This document shows positions 31,990 through 40,367 of a stretch of 64,000 bases of DNA, one piece after another. The DNA comes from JAMHWF01 sp048500255 (GTDB lineage: Bacteria; Pseudomonadota; Gammaproteobacteria; Burkholderiales; Burkholderiaceae_C). Location of the stretch: the NCBI GenBank assembly GCA_048500255.1, contig JASNYH010000001.1, positions 1,054,001 to 1,118,000 on the forward strand, given 5' to 3'. How positions within the stretch are numbered: the first letter of the stretch is position 1; the number at the start of each line of letters is the position of its first letter. The position numbers and the translations under genes are program-made. The notes under the pieces are model-generated. The model had not been told where the DNA came from and did not search any database. It was given only the letters and a program-made list of their open reading frames with translations.

Positions 31990-32928
31990 TCAGCTGCGCG
32001 ATGACGCCGCGGACGAGGCCGTCGCGAAGTCGGCGCAGTGGCGCACGAAGTCCTCGGTGCCGCGGCCGAGGTGCTTGTCGCGGTGCAGCACCATCGAAAG
32101 CCGGCGCGTCGCGCGCGGCAGGCGCGTCGCCACCTCGGCCAGCGTGCCCTGCTCGAGCTCGCGGGCAACGACTTCGCGCGGCATGCAGCCGAGCGCCGCA
32201 CCGGCCGCCACCAGGCGCTTGATCGCCTCGGGGCTGCCCAGCTCGAAGTCGACGTGCAGCAGGCCGACGCGCTCGACGAGCCAGCGGTCGACGGCCTCGC
32301 GCGTGCCCGAGCCCGGCTCGCGCAGCGCCCACACGGCGTCGCGCAGCTGCTGGCGGCCGGCGACGCGGCCGGCCAGCGGATGCGACGGCGCCGCGACGAC
32401 GACGAGCTCGTCGCTGCGCCACGGCCGCACGATCAGGTCGGGGTGCTTCTGCGGGCCCTCGATGAAGCCGACGTCGACCTCGTAGGCGGCCACGGCGGCG
32501 ATCACTTCGCTGGTGTTGCCGATCATCAGTTGCACCGGGCTGGCCGGGTGCTCGCGCTTCCAGCGCGCGAGCACCTCGGGCAGCAGGTACTCGCCCACCG
32601 TCAGGCTGGCGGCGATGCGCAGCACCGCCGCGTGCTCGCCGCTGAACAGGTGCTCGAGCTCCATCGCCTGGTCGAGCAGCGACGCCGCCTTGGGCAGCAG
32701 CGCGCGGCCGTTCTCGTTGAGCTCGAGGCGGCGGCCGACGCGGTCGAACAGCTGGACGCCGAGGGAGGCCTCGAGATCGGCGAGCGCGGCGCTGGCCGCC
32801 GATTGCGAGCGCGCGACGTGGTCGGCGGCGGCGCGCGTCGAGCCGGCTCGCGCCGTCGCGACGAAGACTTCGAGCTGGCGCAGCGAGACGCGCAACCGGC
32901 TCGCGCCATGATCGGAATTTCGGGACAT
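31990..32928 (-). CDS. LysR-family regulator, YeiE/CysL-like
   Basis: A 312-residue LysR regulator. The N-terminal winged helix reads SLRQLEVFVATARAGSTRAA and SQSAASAALADLEASLGVQL. The ligand domain follows E. coli YeiE closely, for example ASLTVGEYLLPEVLARWKRE, DVGFIEGPQKHPDLI, LREPGSGTREAVDRW and ELGSPEAIKRLVAAG. YeiE is reported to sense sulfite. Here the gene is divergent from sat-aprBA, so a sulfite-responsive activator of sulfite oxidation is a direct hypothesis. The start MSRNSDHG at 32928 places the DNA-binding domain right at the N-terminus. Confidence 0.9.
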   Translation of the reverse strand: MSRNSDHGASRLRVSLRQLEVFVATARAGSTRAAADHVARSQSAASAALADLEASLGVQLFDRVGRRLELNENGRALLPKAASLLDQAMELEHLFSGEHAAVLRIAASLTVGEYLLPEVLARWKREHPASPVQLMIGNTSEVIAAVAAYEVDVGFIEGPQKHPDLIVRPWRSDELVVVAAPSHPLAGRVAGRQQLRDAVWALREPGSGTREAVDRWLVERVGLLHVDFELGSPEAIKRLVAAGAALGCMPREVVARELEQGTLAEVATRLPRATRRLSMVLHRDKHLGRGTEDFVRHCADFATASSAASSRS

Positions 32929-32964
32929 CGTGACCGCTATTGTCCGCTTTTTCTTTTGAGGGCC

Positions 32965-32977
32965 GATGCGTAGCATC
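32965..32977. promoter_or_regulatory. Candidate operator between LysR gene and sat
   Basis: GATGC-GTA-GCATC is a perfect 5+5 inverted repeat in the middle of the 101-base divergent gap. A pyrimidine-rich, AT-richer tract (CTTTTTCTTTTGAG) lies just upstream at 32947-32960. LysR regulators usually bind dyads with a T-N11-A core near the divergent promoter, so this is the most likely site, though 5-base arms can occur by chance. Confidence 0.35.
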
Positions 32978-33029
32978 CCCCGGGAGGAGGCGGTGCCCAC
33001 GGCAGTTTCGGCGCACCGCAGGAGCGAGC

Positions 33030-34235
33030 ATGAGCAATCTGGTTCGCCCGCACGGGGGCGCGGAACTGAAACCGCTGCTGCTCGAGGGCAGCGGACTGGC
33101 GTCCGAGTTGCGGCGCGCGAAGACGCTGCCGCAGGTGCGCGTCAGCTCGCGCGAGCGCGGCGACATCCTGATGCTGGGCATCGGCGGTTTCACGCCGCTG
33201 GCCGGCTTCATGACGCAGGCCGACTGGCGCGGCGTGTGCGACGGCATGCACACCGCCTCGGGCCTGTTCTGGCCGATCCCGATCACGCTGTCGACCGACG
33301 CCGCCACGGCCTCCGGGTTCAAGACGGGCGACGAGATCGCCCTCGTCGATCCCGACGACGGATCGCCGCTGGCCACGATGCGCGTGACCGAGAAGTACGC
33401 GATCGACAAGGCGCACGAATGCGCCAGCGTCTTCCGCACCACCGACCCGGCGCACCCGGGCGTCAAGATGGTGATGGAGCAGCCCGAGGTCAACCTCGCC
33501 GGGCCGGTGAAGGTGCTGTCGCAGGGCGGATTCCCCGAGAAGTACGGCGCGCTGTACATGACGCCGACGCAGACGCGCGCCCTCTTCGCGCAGCTCGGCT
33601 GGTCGCGCATCGCGGCGTTCCAGACGCGCAACCCGATGCACCGCTCGCACGAATACCTCGCCAAGGTGGCGATCGAGGTCTGCGACGGCGTGCTGGTCCA
33701 CTCGCTGCTCGGCGCGCTCAAGCCGGGCGACATACCGGCCGAGGTGCGCACGAAGGCGATCTCGGCGCTCGTCGCCGGCTACTTCGTGCCGTCGACGATC
33801 GTGCAGGCGGGCTATCCGCTCGACATGCGCTACGCGGGGCCCCGCGAGGCGCTGCTGCACGCTCTCTTCCGCCAGAACTACGGCTGCTCGCACCTGATCG
33901 TCGGGCGCGACCACGCCGGCGTGGGCAGCTACTACGGCCCGTTCGACGCGCACCGCATCTTCGACGAGATCCCCAGGAATGCGCTCGAGACGCAGCCGCT
34001 GCGCATCGACGTCTCGTTCTGGTGCCATGCCTGCAACGGCATGGCGTCGGGGCGCACCTGCCCGCACGACGACAGCCAGCGCCTGCAGGTCAGCGGCACG
34101 CAGCTGCGCAAGTGGCTCTCCGAAGGCGCCGACGTGCCGCCCGAGTTCAGCCGCCCGGCCGTCGTCGAGATCCTGCGCGAGTACTACGCCAGCGTCGAGC
34201 AAAGGCCCAGGCAGCCCGCGGCGACGACGACTTGA
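33030..34235 (+). CDS. sat: ATP sulfurylase (dissimilatory)
   Basis: Converts adenylylsulfate and pyrophosphate to ATP and sulfate in the oxidative direction. The 401-residue homo-oligomeric type shows the nucleotide-binding QTRNPMHRSHEYLAKVA near residue 200, GRDHAGVGSYYGPFDAH near 292, and a CxHDDS-like region near the end (CNGMASGRTCPHDDSQRL, then SGTQLRKWLSEG). GGAG lies 6 bases before the ATG. It is 50 bases ahead of aprB. Confidence 0.96.
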   Translation: MSNLVRPHGGAELKPLLLEGSGLASELRRAKTLPQVRVSSRERGDILMLGIGGFTPLAGFMTQADWRGVCDGMHTASGLFWPIPITLSTDAATASGFKTGDEIALVDPDDGSPLATMRVTEKYAIDKAHECASVFRTTDPAHPGVKMVMEQPEVNLAGPVKVLSQGGFPEKYGALYMTPTQTRALFAQLGWSRIAAFQTRNPMHRSHEYLAKVAIEVCDGVLVHSLLGALKPGDIPAEVRTKAISALVAGYFVPSTIVQAGYPLDMRYAGPREALLHALFRQNYGCSHLIVGRDHAGVGSYYGPFDAHRIFDEIPRNALETQPLRIDVSFWCHACNGMASGRTCPHDDSQRLQVSGTQLRKWLSEGADVPPEFSRPAVVEILREYYASVEQRPRQPAATTT

Positions 34236-34285
34236 CCCTCTCTTTCACCGACCGACAGCCAGACGACCCCCCAGGAGAACGAGCG

Positions 34286-34756
34286 ATGCCGACCTATGTG
34301 AGAACCGACAAGTGCGATGGATGCAAGGGCCAGGACAAGACGGCCTGCATGTACATCTGCCCGCACGACCTGATGATGCTCGACAAGGACGGCTCGGCGA
34401 CCGGTCATCCGATGCGGGCCTACAACCAGGAGCCCGAGCAGTGCTGGGAGTGCTACTCCTGCGTCAAGATCTGCCCGCAGAACGCCATCGAGGTGCGCCA
34501 CTACGCCGACATCGTGCCGCTGGGCGGCTCGGTGCAGCCGCTGCGCGGCTCCGACTCCATCATGTGGACGATCAAGTTCCGCAACGGCACGCTGAAGCGC
34601 TTCAAGTTCCCGACGCGCACGACGGAAGAGGGTTCGATCAACCCCTACGGCGGCAAGACGATGCCCAAGCTGGCCGACCTCGACAAGCCGGGCTACTTCA
34701 CCGAGAGCGGCGGCTACAGGAAAGGCCGCGACGGCGAACTGCTCCGCGTGAAGTAA
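34286..34756 (+). CDS. aprB: Adenylylsulfate reductase beta subunit
   Basis: Ferredoxin-like subunit of APS reductase, running in reverse to make adenylylsulfate from sulfite and AMP. The 156-residue protein has CDGCKGQDKTACMYICP for one 4Fe-4S cluster and CWECYSCVKICPQNA for the other, then the beta-sheet and tail (GSDSIMWTIKFRNGTLKRF) that wraps around AprA. AGGAG lies upstream of the ATG, and 34 bases separate it from aprA. Confidence 0.97.
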   Translation: MPTYVRTDKCDGCKGQDKTACMYICPHDLMMLDKDGSATGHPMRAYNQEPEQCWECYSCVKICPQNAIEVRHYADIVPLGGSVQPLRGSDSIMWTIKFRNGTLKRFKFPTRTTEEGSINPYGGKTMPKLADLDKPGYFTESGGYRKGRDGELLRVK

Positions 34757-34790
34757 CGGCAGCGACAGAACAGACCGAGGAAGTAATCAA

Positions 34791-36818
34791 ATGGCTAGTT
34801 TCGAGAATCCCGAAGTCGTCCAGGAAGAACTGGACATCCTGCTGATCGGCGGCGGCATGGCGTGCTGCGGCGCGGCCTACGAAATGATGCGCTGGGCCGA
34901 GGCCGTCAAGGCCGAGACCGGGCAGGAGCTGAAGATCAAGCTCGTCGACAAGGCCGCGATGGACCGCTCGGGCGCGGTGGCGCAGGGCCTGTCGGCGATC
35001 AACACCTACATCGGCCCCGAGCAGGACCCTGCCGACTATGCGCGCATGGTCAGCAACGACCTGATGGGCATCACGCGCGACGACCTCGCCTACGACCTCG
35101 GCCGCCACGTCGACGAGTCGGTGCACCTGTTCGAGGAGTGGGGCCTGCCGATCTGGAAGACCGACGCCGACGGCGTGCGCCACGATGGCGCCGAGAGCCA
35201 GAAGGAAGGCCTGCCCGCGCTCAAGGACGGCGGCAAGCCGGTGCGCTCGGGCAAGTGGCAGATCATGATCAACGGCGAGTCCTACAAGTGGATCGTCGCC
35301 GAGGCCGCCAAGAAGGCGCTGGGGCTGGATCGCATCCAGGAGCGCGTCTTCATCGTCAAGCTCGTCAACGACAAGAACGACCCGTCGCGCGTCGCCGGCG
35401 CGGTCGGCTTCTCGGTGCGCGAGAACAAGATCTACGTCTACAAGGCCAAGGCCGTGCTGCTGGCCGCCGGCGGCTGCGTCAACCTGTTCCGCCCGCGCTC
35501 GGTGGGCGAAGGCACGGGCCGCGCCTGGTACCCGGTGTGGAACGCGGGCTCCACCTACGCGATGGCCGCCGAGGCCGGCGCCGAGCTCACGATGATGGAG
35601 AACCGCTTCGTGCCGGCGCGCTTCAAGGACGGCTACGGCCCGGTCGGCGCGTGGTTCCTGCTGTTCAAGGCCAAGGCCGTCAACGCCTACGGCGAGGACT
35701 ACATGGTCCGCAACAAGGAGCTGCTCGACCAGTACCCGCCCTACGGCCAGGCGGCCGTGCCGGCGTCGTGCCTGCGCAACCACCTGATGCTCAAGGAGAT
35801 GAAGGAAGGCCGCGGCCCGATCTACATGGACACCGTCACGGCACTCGGCAAGCTGCGCGAGACGCTGTCGCCCAAGGAAGTGAAGCACCTCGAGGCCGAG
35901 GCCTGGGAAGACTTCCTCGACATGTGCATCGGCCAGTGCGGCATCTGGGTCGGCGAGAACATCGAGCCCGAGAAGAAGATGTCGGAGCTGATGCCCACCG
36001 AGCCCTACCTGCTCGGCTCGCACTCGGGCTGCTGCGGCATCTGGGTCTCGGGCCCGACCGACGTCGGCGCGCCGACCGCTGCCGACGGCGAGATCGACGG
36101 CGTGCCGTCGCACCTGCCGCGCGGCTGGAGCTGGGGCTACCGCTCGATGACGACGGTCAAGGGCCTGTTCACCGCCGGCGACGGCGTCGGCGCCTCGGGC
36201 CACAAGTTCAGCTCGGGCTCGCACGCCGAAGGCCGCCTCGCCGCCAAGGCGATGGTGCGCTTCGCGCTCGACAACAAGGACTGGAAGCCCGAGCTCGACA
36301 CCGACGCGAAAGAGCTGGCCGACCAGATCTGGAAGCCGGTGCGCACCTTCCTCGAGCACAAGGACTACACGACGGCGATCGACATCAACCCGCACTACAT
36401 CTCGCCCAAGATGCTGCAGTTCCGCCTGCAGAAGATCATGGACGAGTACGTGGCGGGCGTCGCGACCTACTACAACACGAACGACGTGATGCTCAAGGTC
36501 GCCGAGGAGAAGCTCGAGCTGCTCAAGGAAGACGCCGCCAAGATGCGCGCGAAGGACCTGCACGAGCTGCTGCGCGCCTGGGAGAACTACCACCGCGTGC
36601 TGACCGCCGAAGCGCACATGAAGCACATCCAGTTCCGCGAGGAAAGCCGCTACCCCGGCTTCTACTACCGCACCGACAAGAACTTCGTCGACGAGCAGAA
36701 CTGGCACGTGTTCGTGAACTCGGTCTACGACAAGAACGCGAAGAAGTGGACCTGCTTCAAGCGCAAGCACGTCGACCTGGTCGACAAGTCCAAGCTGTTC
36801 AAGCCGGCAGCGCATTGA
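34791..36818 (+). CDS. aprA: Adenylylsulfate reductase alpha subunit
   Basis: FAD subunit that adds sulfite to AMP. The 675-residue protein starts with the FAD fold (DILLIGGGMACCGAAYEMMR near residue 12), and has DRSGAVAQGLSAIN, AEAGAELTMMENRFVPARFK, GSHSGCCGIWVSGP and TAGDGVGASGHKFSSGSHAE, all typical of AprA. The catalytic-site residues such as the Arg in FRxRSVGEGTGRAWYP are kept. Length is slightly above the usual 620-660. A palindromic repeat follows the stop. No aprM is seen nearby; quinone coupling is likely through the Qmo/Hdr genes at 54659-59702. Confidence 0.97.
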   Translation: MASFENPEVVQEELDILLIGGGMACCGAAYEMMRWAEAVKAETGQELKIKLVDKAAMDRSGAVAQGLSAINTYIGPEQDPADYARMVSNDLMGITRDDLAYDLGRHVDESVHLFEEWGLPIWKTDADGVRHDGAESQKEGLPALKDGGKPVRSGKWQIMINGESYKWIVAEAAKKALGLDRIQERVFIVKLVNDKNDPSRVAGAVGFSVRENKIYVYKAKAVLLAAGGCVNLFRPRSVGEGTGRAWYPVWNAGSTYAMAAEAGAELTMMENRFVPARFKDGYGPVGAWFLLFKAKAVNAYGEDYMVRNKELLDQYPPYGQAAVPASCLRNHLMLKEMKEGRGPIYMDTVTALGKLRETLSPKEVKHLEAEAWEDFLDMCIGQCGIWVGENIEPEKKMSELMPTEPYLLGSHSGCCGIWVSGPTDVGAPTAADGEIDGVPSHLPRGWSWGYRSMTTVKGLFTAGDGVGASGHKFSSGSHAEGRLAAKAMVRFALDNKDWKPELDTDAKELADQIWKPVRTFLEHKDYTTAIDINPHYISPKMLQFRLQKIMDEYVAGVATYYNTNDVMLKVAEEKLELLKEDAAKMRAKDLHELLRAWENYHRVLTAEAHMKHIQFREESRYPGFYYRTDKNFVDEQNWHVFVNSVYDKNAKKWTCFKRKHVDLVDKSKLFKPAAH

Positions 36819-36829
36819 ATGGCCCACCC

Positions 36830-36990
36830 CCGGAGCGGCCTCCGGCCGCTCCCCCTCGAGGGGGCCGAGGTCCACGGCTCCGAGCCGACCTGCGTCGGCT
36901 CGGACGGACCGAGGAATGGCCGCGTCTCGCGGCCATGCGGCGTGCAAGGCCCACCAGCGGACCGGCAGAGCGGGATCCGCGGTGGCTGCT
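36830..36990. repeat. GC-rich palindromic intergenic repeat, copy 3
   Basis: Fills the 193-base gap behind aprA. It holds GCGGCC-TCC-GGCCGC at 36836-36850 and the 14-base palindrome CCCCCTCGAGGGGG at 36851-36864. Further on, GGACCGGCAGAGCGGGATCCG near 36958 nearly equals a stretch of copy 2. It may also serve as the terminator of the sat-aprBA operon. Confidence 0.5.
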
Positions 36991-37011
36991 CGAAGGGCTA
37001 GCATCGGCATC

Positions 37012-37902
37012 ATGAACGAGTCCCCCTTCCCGAGCAGCCCCGTCATGCCGCAGGCGCTGGACGGCAGCGCGCCGCTGCAGTTCCGCTGCCGCAAGGGCAT
37101 CGCCTGCTGGAACGCCTGCTGCAGCAACATCGACATCGCGCTGACGCCGGTCGACATCGTGCGGCTGAAACAGCGGCTCGGCCTGTCGTCGCACGAGTTC
37201 CTCGCGCAGCACACCGTGCCGTACGAGATGGAGAAGGACGGCATCGCGGGCGTCAAGATCCGGCCCGTCGACGGCGGCACGGCCTGCCGCTGGATGACGC
37301 CCGAAGGCTGCAGCGTCTACGAAGACCGGCCGACGGCCTGCCGCTACTACCCGGTGGCGCTGCTGTCGATGCGCAAGCAGGACGAGAGCGTCGACCGCCA
37401 GTCCTACGCCATCGTGCGCGAGGACCACTGCCTCGGCCACGCCGAGCCGTGCACGCGCTCGATCGACGACTACCGCGCCGAGCAGGGCGTGGTCGAGTAC
37501 GACGACGCGGCGCGCGGCTGGCGCCAGCTCATCCTGAAGAAGAAGAGCTCGGGCCCGACGATCGGCAAGCCGAGCAAGCGCAGCCTCGAACTCTTCTTCA
37601 TGACGTGCTACGACGTCGACCGCTTCCGCGCCTTCGTCGCGAGCGACGCTTTCTCGCAGATCTACGACGTGCCGCCCGACGAACTGCGCGCGGTGCTCGA
37701 GGACGACCTGCAACTGCTGCAGTTCGGCTACCGCTTCCTGCGCCAGGTGCTGTTCGGCGAGATGTCGATCGCGCAGCACGCCGGCAACGTCGAGGAGCGC
37801 CGCACGCGCGTCGCCGAGCAGCGTGCGCGCCTCGAGCGCGAGGCCGCCGAGCGCATGGCGCGCGAGGAGGAAGAGCAGGACGGCGGCTGGGTCGATCCCT
37901 GA
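37012..37902 (+). CDS. YkgJ-family cysteine-cluster protein
   Basis: A 296-residue protein with the YkgJ cysteine pattern: FRCRKGIACWNACCSNIDI near residue 24, GTACRWMTPEGCSVYEDRPT near residue 91, then ACRYYPVAL and DHCLG. The eight or so cysteines probably bind zinc or an Fe-S cluster. The last 45 residues are charged and helical (RRTRVAEQRARLEREAAERM). The start at 37012 avoids coding through the repeat. Its position behind aprBA hints at a role in Apr assembly or electron flow; this is inference. Confidence 0.83.
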   Translation: MNESPFPSSPVMPQALDGSAPLQFRCRKGIACWNACCSNIDIALTPVDIVRLKQRLGLSSHEFLAQHTVPYEMEKDGIAGVKIRPVDGGTACRWMTPEGCSVYEDRPTACRYYPVALLSMRKQDESVDRQSYAIVREDHCLGHAEPCTRSIDDYRAEQGVVEYDDAARGWRQLILKKKSSGPTIGKPSKRSLELFFMTCYDVDRFRAFVASDAFSQIYDVPPDELRAVLEDDLQLLQFGYRFLRQVLFGEMSIAQHAGNVEERRTRVAEQRARLEREAAERMAREEEEQDGGWVDP

Positions 37903-37955
37903 CCCCGCGGCCGATCACGCACGTCACCGTTCATCGAATCCAGGAGTACGCATCG

Positions 37956-38528
37956 ATGATTCGCCGCCTGACCTGCACCCTGTTCGCCGCGCTCGCCGCG
38001 GCGCCCGCTCTTGCGCAGAGCAGCCCGCCCGCGTGGATCGACGAGGCGCGCCGCGTCGCGAGTTCGGTGCCGCCGAAGCTGCTGACGGTGCTGACCGACG
38101 AAATCGCGCGCGGCGGCCCCGAGTCGGCGATCGGCGTGTGCCGCGACAAGGCGCCCGAGATGGCGAAGGCGGCGTCCGCCGAGACGGGCTGGCAGATCCG
38201 CCGCGTCAGCCTGCGCGAGCGCAACCCCAAGGCCGTGCCCGACGCCTGGGAGCGCGCGGCGCTGGAAGACTTCGACCGCCGCGCAGCCGCCGGCGAGCAG
38301 CCGGCCACGCTCGAGAAGGCCGAGCTCGTCACGATCGACGGCCGGCCGGTGCAGCGCTACATGCGCGCGCTGCCGGTGCAGCAGCAGTGCATCCAGTGCC
38401 ACGGCCCGACCGATGAGTTGAAGCCCGCCGTCAAGGAGCGGCTGCAGGCGCTCTATCCCGCCGACCGCGGCACGGGATACACGCTCGGCCAGATCCGCGG
38501 CGCGATGACGATCCGCAAGGCGCAGTGA
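37956..38528 (+). CDS. Periplasmic Tll0287-like (DUF3365) heme protein
   Basis: A 190-residue protein with a signal peptide (residues 1-21, ending APALAQ) and one CxxCH site, CIQCHGPTDELKP, near residue 147. The upstream segment (IRRVSLRERNPKAVPDAWER, then VQRYMRALPVQQQ) is typical of the DUF3365/Tll0287 heme-sensor-like family. AGGAG precedes the ATG by about 12 bases. It overlaps the next heme-protein gene by one base. Confidence 0.85.
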   Translation: MIRRLTCTLFAALAAAPALAQSSPPAWIDEARRVASSVPPKLLTVLTDEIARGGPESAIGVCRDKAPEMAKAASAETGWQIRRVSLRERNPKAVPDAWERAALEDFDRRAAAGEQPATLEKAELVTIDGRPVQRYMRALPVQQQCIQCHGPTDELKPAVKERLQALYPADRGTGYTLGQIRGAMTIRKAQ

Positions 38529-39124
38529 TGGTGCGCCGCGTCGCCGCCGCCGTCGCGCTCGCCGCCGTGCTCGCTCAGGGCGCGGTGCAGGCGGCCGAAC
38601 CGTCGCCCGACGACGCGCAGCGCGGCGCCGCGCTGATGCGCGAGCAGATGGCGCTGATGACGCCCGAGCTCGTCGAGCGCGCGCGGGCGCTGTCGCCCGA
38701 GATCCAGAAGTTCCTGATGCACGTCGCGCTGCGCCACGAGCGGCGCAGCGACACGCTGACGCTGGCGCAGGTGATGCAGGAGATCCTCGCCGACTACCAG
38801 GCCGCCGGCGCCGCGATCGCGATGGACAACGGCCCGATGGCGGCCGACGCGGCGCGCCGCATCGCGCTGCACCGCCTGCCGCGCGGCGGCATGCTGCCCT
38901 ACCTGCCGCTCGACAAGGTGACGAACGAGGGCCTCGGCGTGCTGCCGGCGATGGAAGTCGCCGTCGAAGGCAGCGCGACGAAGCTCGCCGACGCGGCCGA
39001 CAAGGGCGACATGGTCGGCGCCGCGCATTACTACGGCGTCATGACGTCCGGCTGCGTCGCCTGCCACACCCACTTCCGCGGCCAGCCGGGCGCCAGCGCC
39101 TACGTGCCGCGGCTGCGCCGCTGA
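38528..39124 (+). CDS. Periplasmic monoheme c-type cytochrome
   Basis: A 198-residue protein with a signal peptide (residues 1-22, ending VQAAEP) and a C-terminal heme site CVACHTHFRG near residue 178. The helix-rich body with the heme at the end looks like the cytochrome c-prime/c556 group, although the family is not certain. It starts at the ATG overlapping the upstream TGA; a GTG one codon earlier is also in frame. With the preceding gene it forms a heme-protein pair. Confidence 0.75.
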   Translation: MVRRVAAAVALAAVLAQGAVQAAEPSPDDAQRGAALMREQMALMTPELVERARALSPEIQKFLMHVALRHERRSDTLTLAQVMQEILADYQAAGAAIAMDNGPMAADAARRIALHRLPRGGMLPYLPLDKVTNEGLGVLPAMEVAVEGSATKLADAADKGDMVGAAHYYGVMTSGCVACHTHFRGQPGASAYVPRLRR

Positions 39125-39167
39125 CGCAAGGCTCGCCTTCGCGAGCCGGCATCCGCACAATGTCGCC

Positions 39168-40196
39168 ATGACACGCACTCCGACGCGACGCGACATCGGC
39201 CTGCTCGGCCTCGGCGTGGCGCTGCTCGGCGCGCTGCCGGCGCGCGCGCAGAACGCCTCGCCGCACGCCATCGACATCCCGCCGTGGTTCACCGAGAGCT
39301 TCCTCGACTTCAAGGACGAGGCGGCTGCGGCGGCGCGCGAGGGCAAGCGGCTGCTCGTCTACTTCGGCCAGGACGGCTGCCCCTACTGCCGCGAGCTGAT
39401 GGTCAACAACTTCAGCCAGCCGGCGCTGGTCGAGAAGACGCGCAAGCACTTCGTCGCGATCGCGCTCAACCTGTGGGGCGACCGCGAGGTGACCTGGGTC
39501 GACGGTCGCCGCATGAGCGAGAAAGCGTTCGCGCGCATGCTCAAGGTGCAGTTCACGCCGACGCTGCTGTTCCTCGACGCCGACGCGCGCATCGTCGCGC
39601 GGCTCAACGGCTACCACCCGCCGCAGCGTCTGTCGGCGGCACTCGACTTCGTCGCCGGCAAGATGGAGACGCGCACGACGCTGGCCGCGCACCTCGACGC
39701 CCTGCCGGCCGACCCGGCGCGCGCCTCGCTCAACGAGCATGCGGCGTTCATGAAGGCGCCGTTCGATTTTTCGAAGCGCTCCGCCGGCGCCAGGCCGCTG
39801 GCCGTGATCTTCGAGACGCGCTCGTGCCTGCCCTGCGACGAGATGCACCGCGAGGGCCTGACGCGCGCCGAGGTGCGCAAGCAGCTTCCGCGGCTCGACA
39901 TCGCGCGCTTCGCGCTCGGCGACGCGACACCCGTCGTCACGCCGACGGGCGAGCGGCGCAGCGCCGCCGCCTGGGCGCGCGAACTCGGCGTCGTCTACAC
40001 GCCGACCTGGGTCTTCTTCGACGCCGGCCGCGAAGTGTTCCGCATCGACGGCTACCTGCGGCCGTTCCACCTCGCGACCTCGCTCGAATACGTCGCCGGC
40101 CGCGACTGGCGCCGCGAGCCCGAGTTCCAGCGCTACATCCGCGCCAAGGCCGAGCGCCTGCGCGAGGCGGGGCGGCCGGTCGAGCTCTGGCGCTAG
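39168..40196 (+). CDS. Periplasmic protein with two thioredoxin-like domains
   Basis: A 342-residue protein with an RR-type signal (TPTRRDIGLLGLGVALLG, ending PARAQ). Domain one has YFGQDGCPYCRELM near residue 71 and the cis-Pro region QFTPTLLFL. Domain two has ETRSCLPCDEMHREG near residue 222 and YTPTWVFFDAGREVFRIDGY. The CPYC and CLPC pairs indicate two redox sites, as in SoxW-like proteins. It could reduce thiols of periplasmic sulfur-binding proteins or apocytochromes. A sigma-54-like promoter starts 26 bases after its stop. Confidence 0.86.
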   Translation: MTRTPTRRDIGLLGLGVALLGALPARAQNASPHAIDIPPWFTESFLDFKDEAAAAAREGKRLLVYFGQDGCPYCRELMVNNFSQPALVEKTRKHFVAIALNLWGDREVTWVDGRRMSEKAFARMLKVQFTPTLLFLDADARIVARLNGYHPPQRLSAALDFVAGKMETRTTLAAHLDALPADPARASLNEHAAFMKAPFDFSKRSAGARPLAVIFETRSCLPCDEMHREGLTRAEVRKQLPRLDIARFALGDATPVVTPTGERRSAAAWARELGVVYTPTWVFFDAGREVFRIDGYLRPFHLATSLEYVAGRDWRREPEFQRYIRAKAERLREAGRPVELWR

Positions 40197-40222
40197 TTGC
40201 GCCGCTCGGTGCGGCGTCGGCA

Positions 40223-40238
40223 TGGCAGCCGCATTGCA
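40223..40238 (+). promoter_or_regulatory. Sigma-54 promoter match, distal
   Basis: TGGCAGC-CGCA-TTGCA fits the -24/-12 consensus TGGCACG-N4-TTGCA with the required 12-base step from GG to GC. It lies 130 bases upstream of the tusA-like ATG at 40368 and right behind the thioredoxin gene. A sigma-54 activator with GAFTGA is encoded at the end of the same cluster (49774). Confidence 0.5.
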
Positions 40239-40319
40239 AAAGACGACGGCCGAACGGCGCATCGCGACGCCGATTGCATTTTTCATCGCGTTCACGCGCG
40301 GTTGCACGGGGCAGCGTCG

Positions 40320-40335
40320 TGGCACACAAGCTGCT
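40320..40335 (+). promoter_or_regulatory. Sigma-54 promoter match, proximal
   Basis: TGGCACA-CAAG-CTGCT has a perfect -24 hexamer TGGCAC and GC at the correct 12-base distance, with one mismatch in the -12 block (CTGC for TTGC). A start near 40346 would leave a leader of about 20 bases before the ATG at 40368. It is one of two candidates; either or both may be used. Confidence 0.45.
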
Positions 40336-40367
40336 TTCACGGTGACTGCAAGGAAACCGAGGTGACG

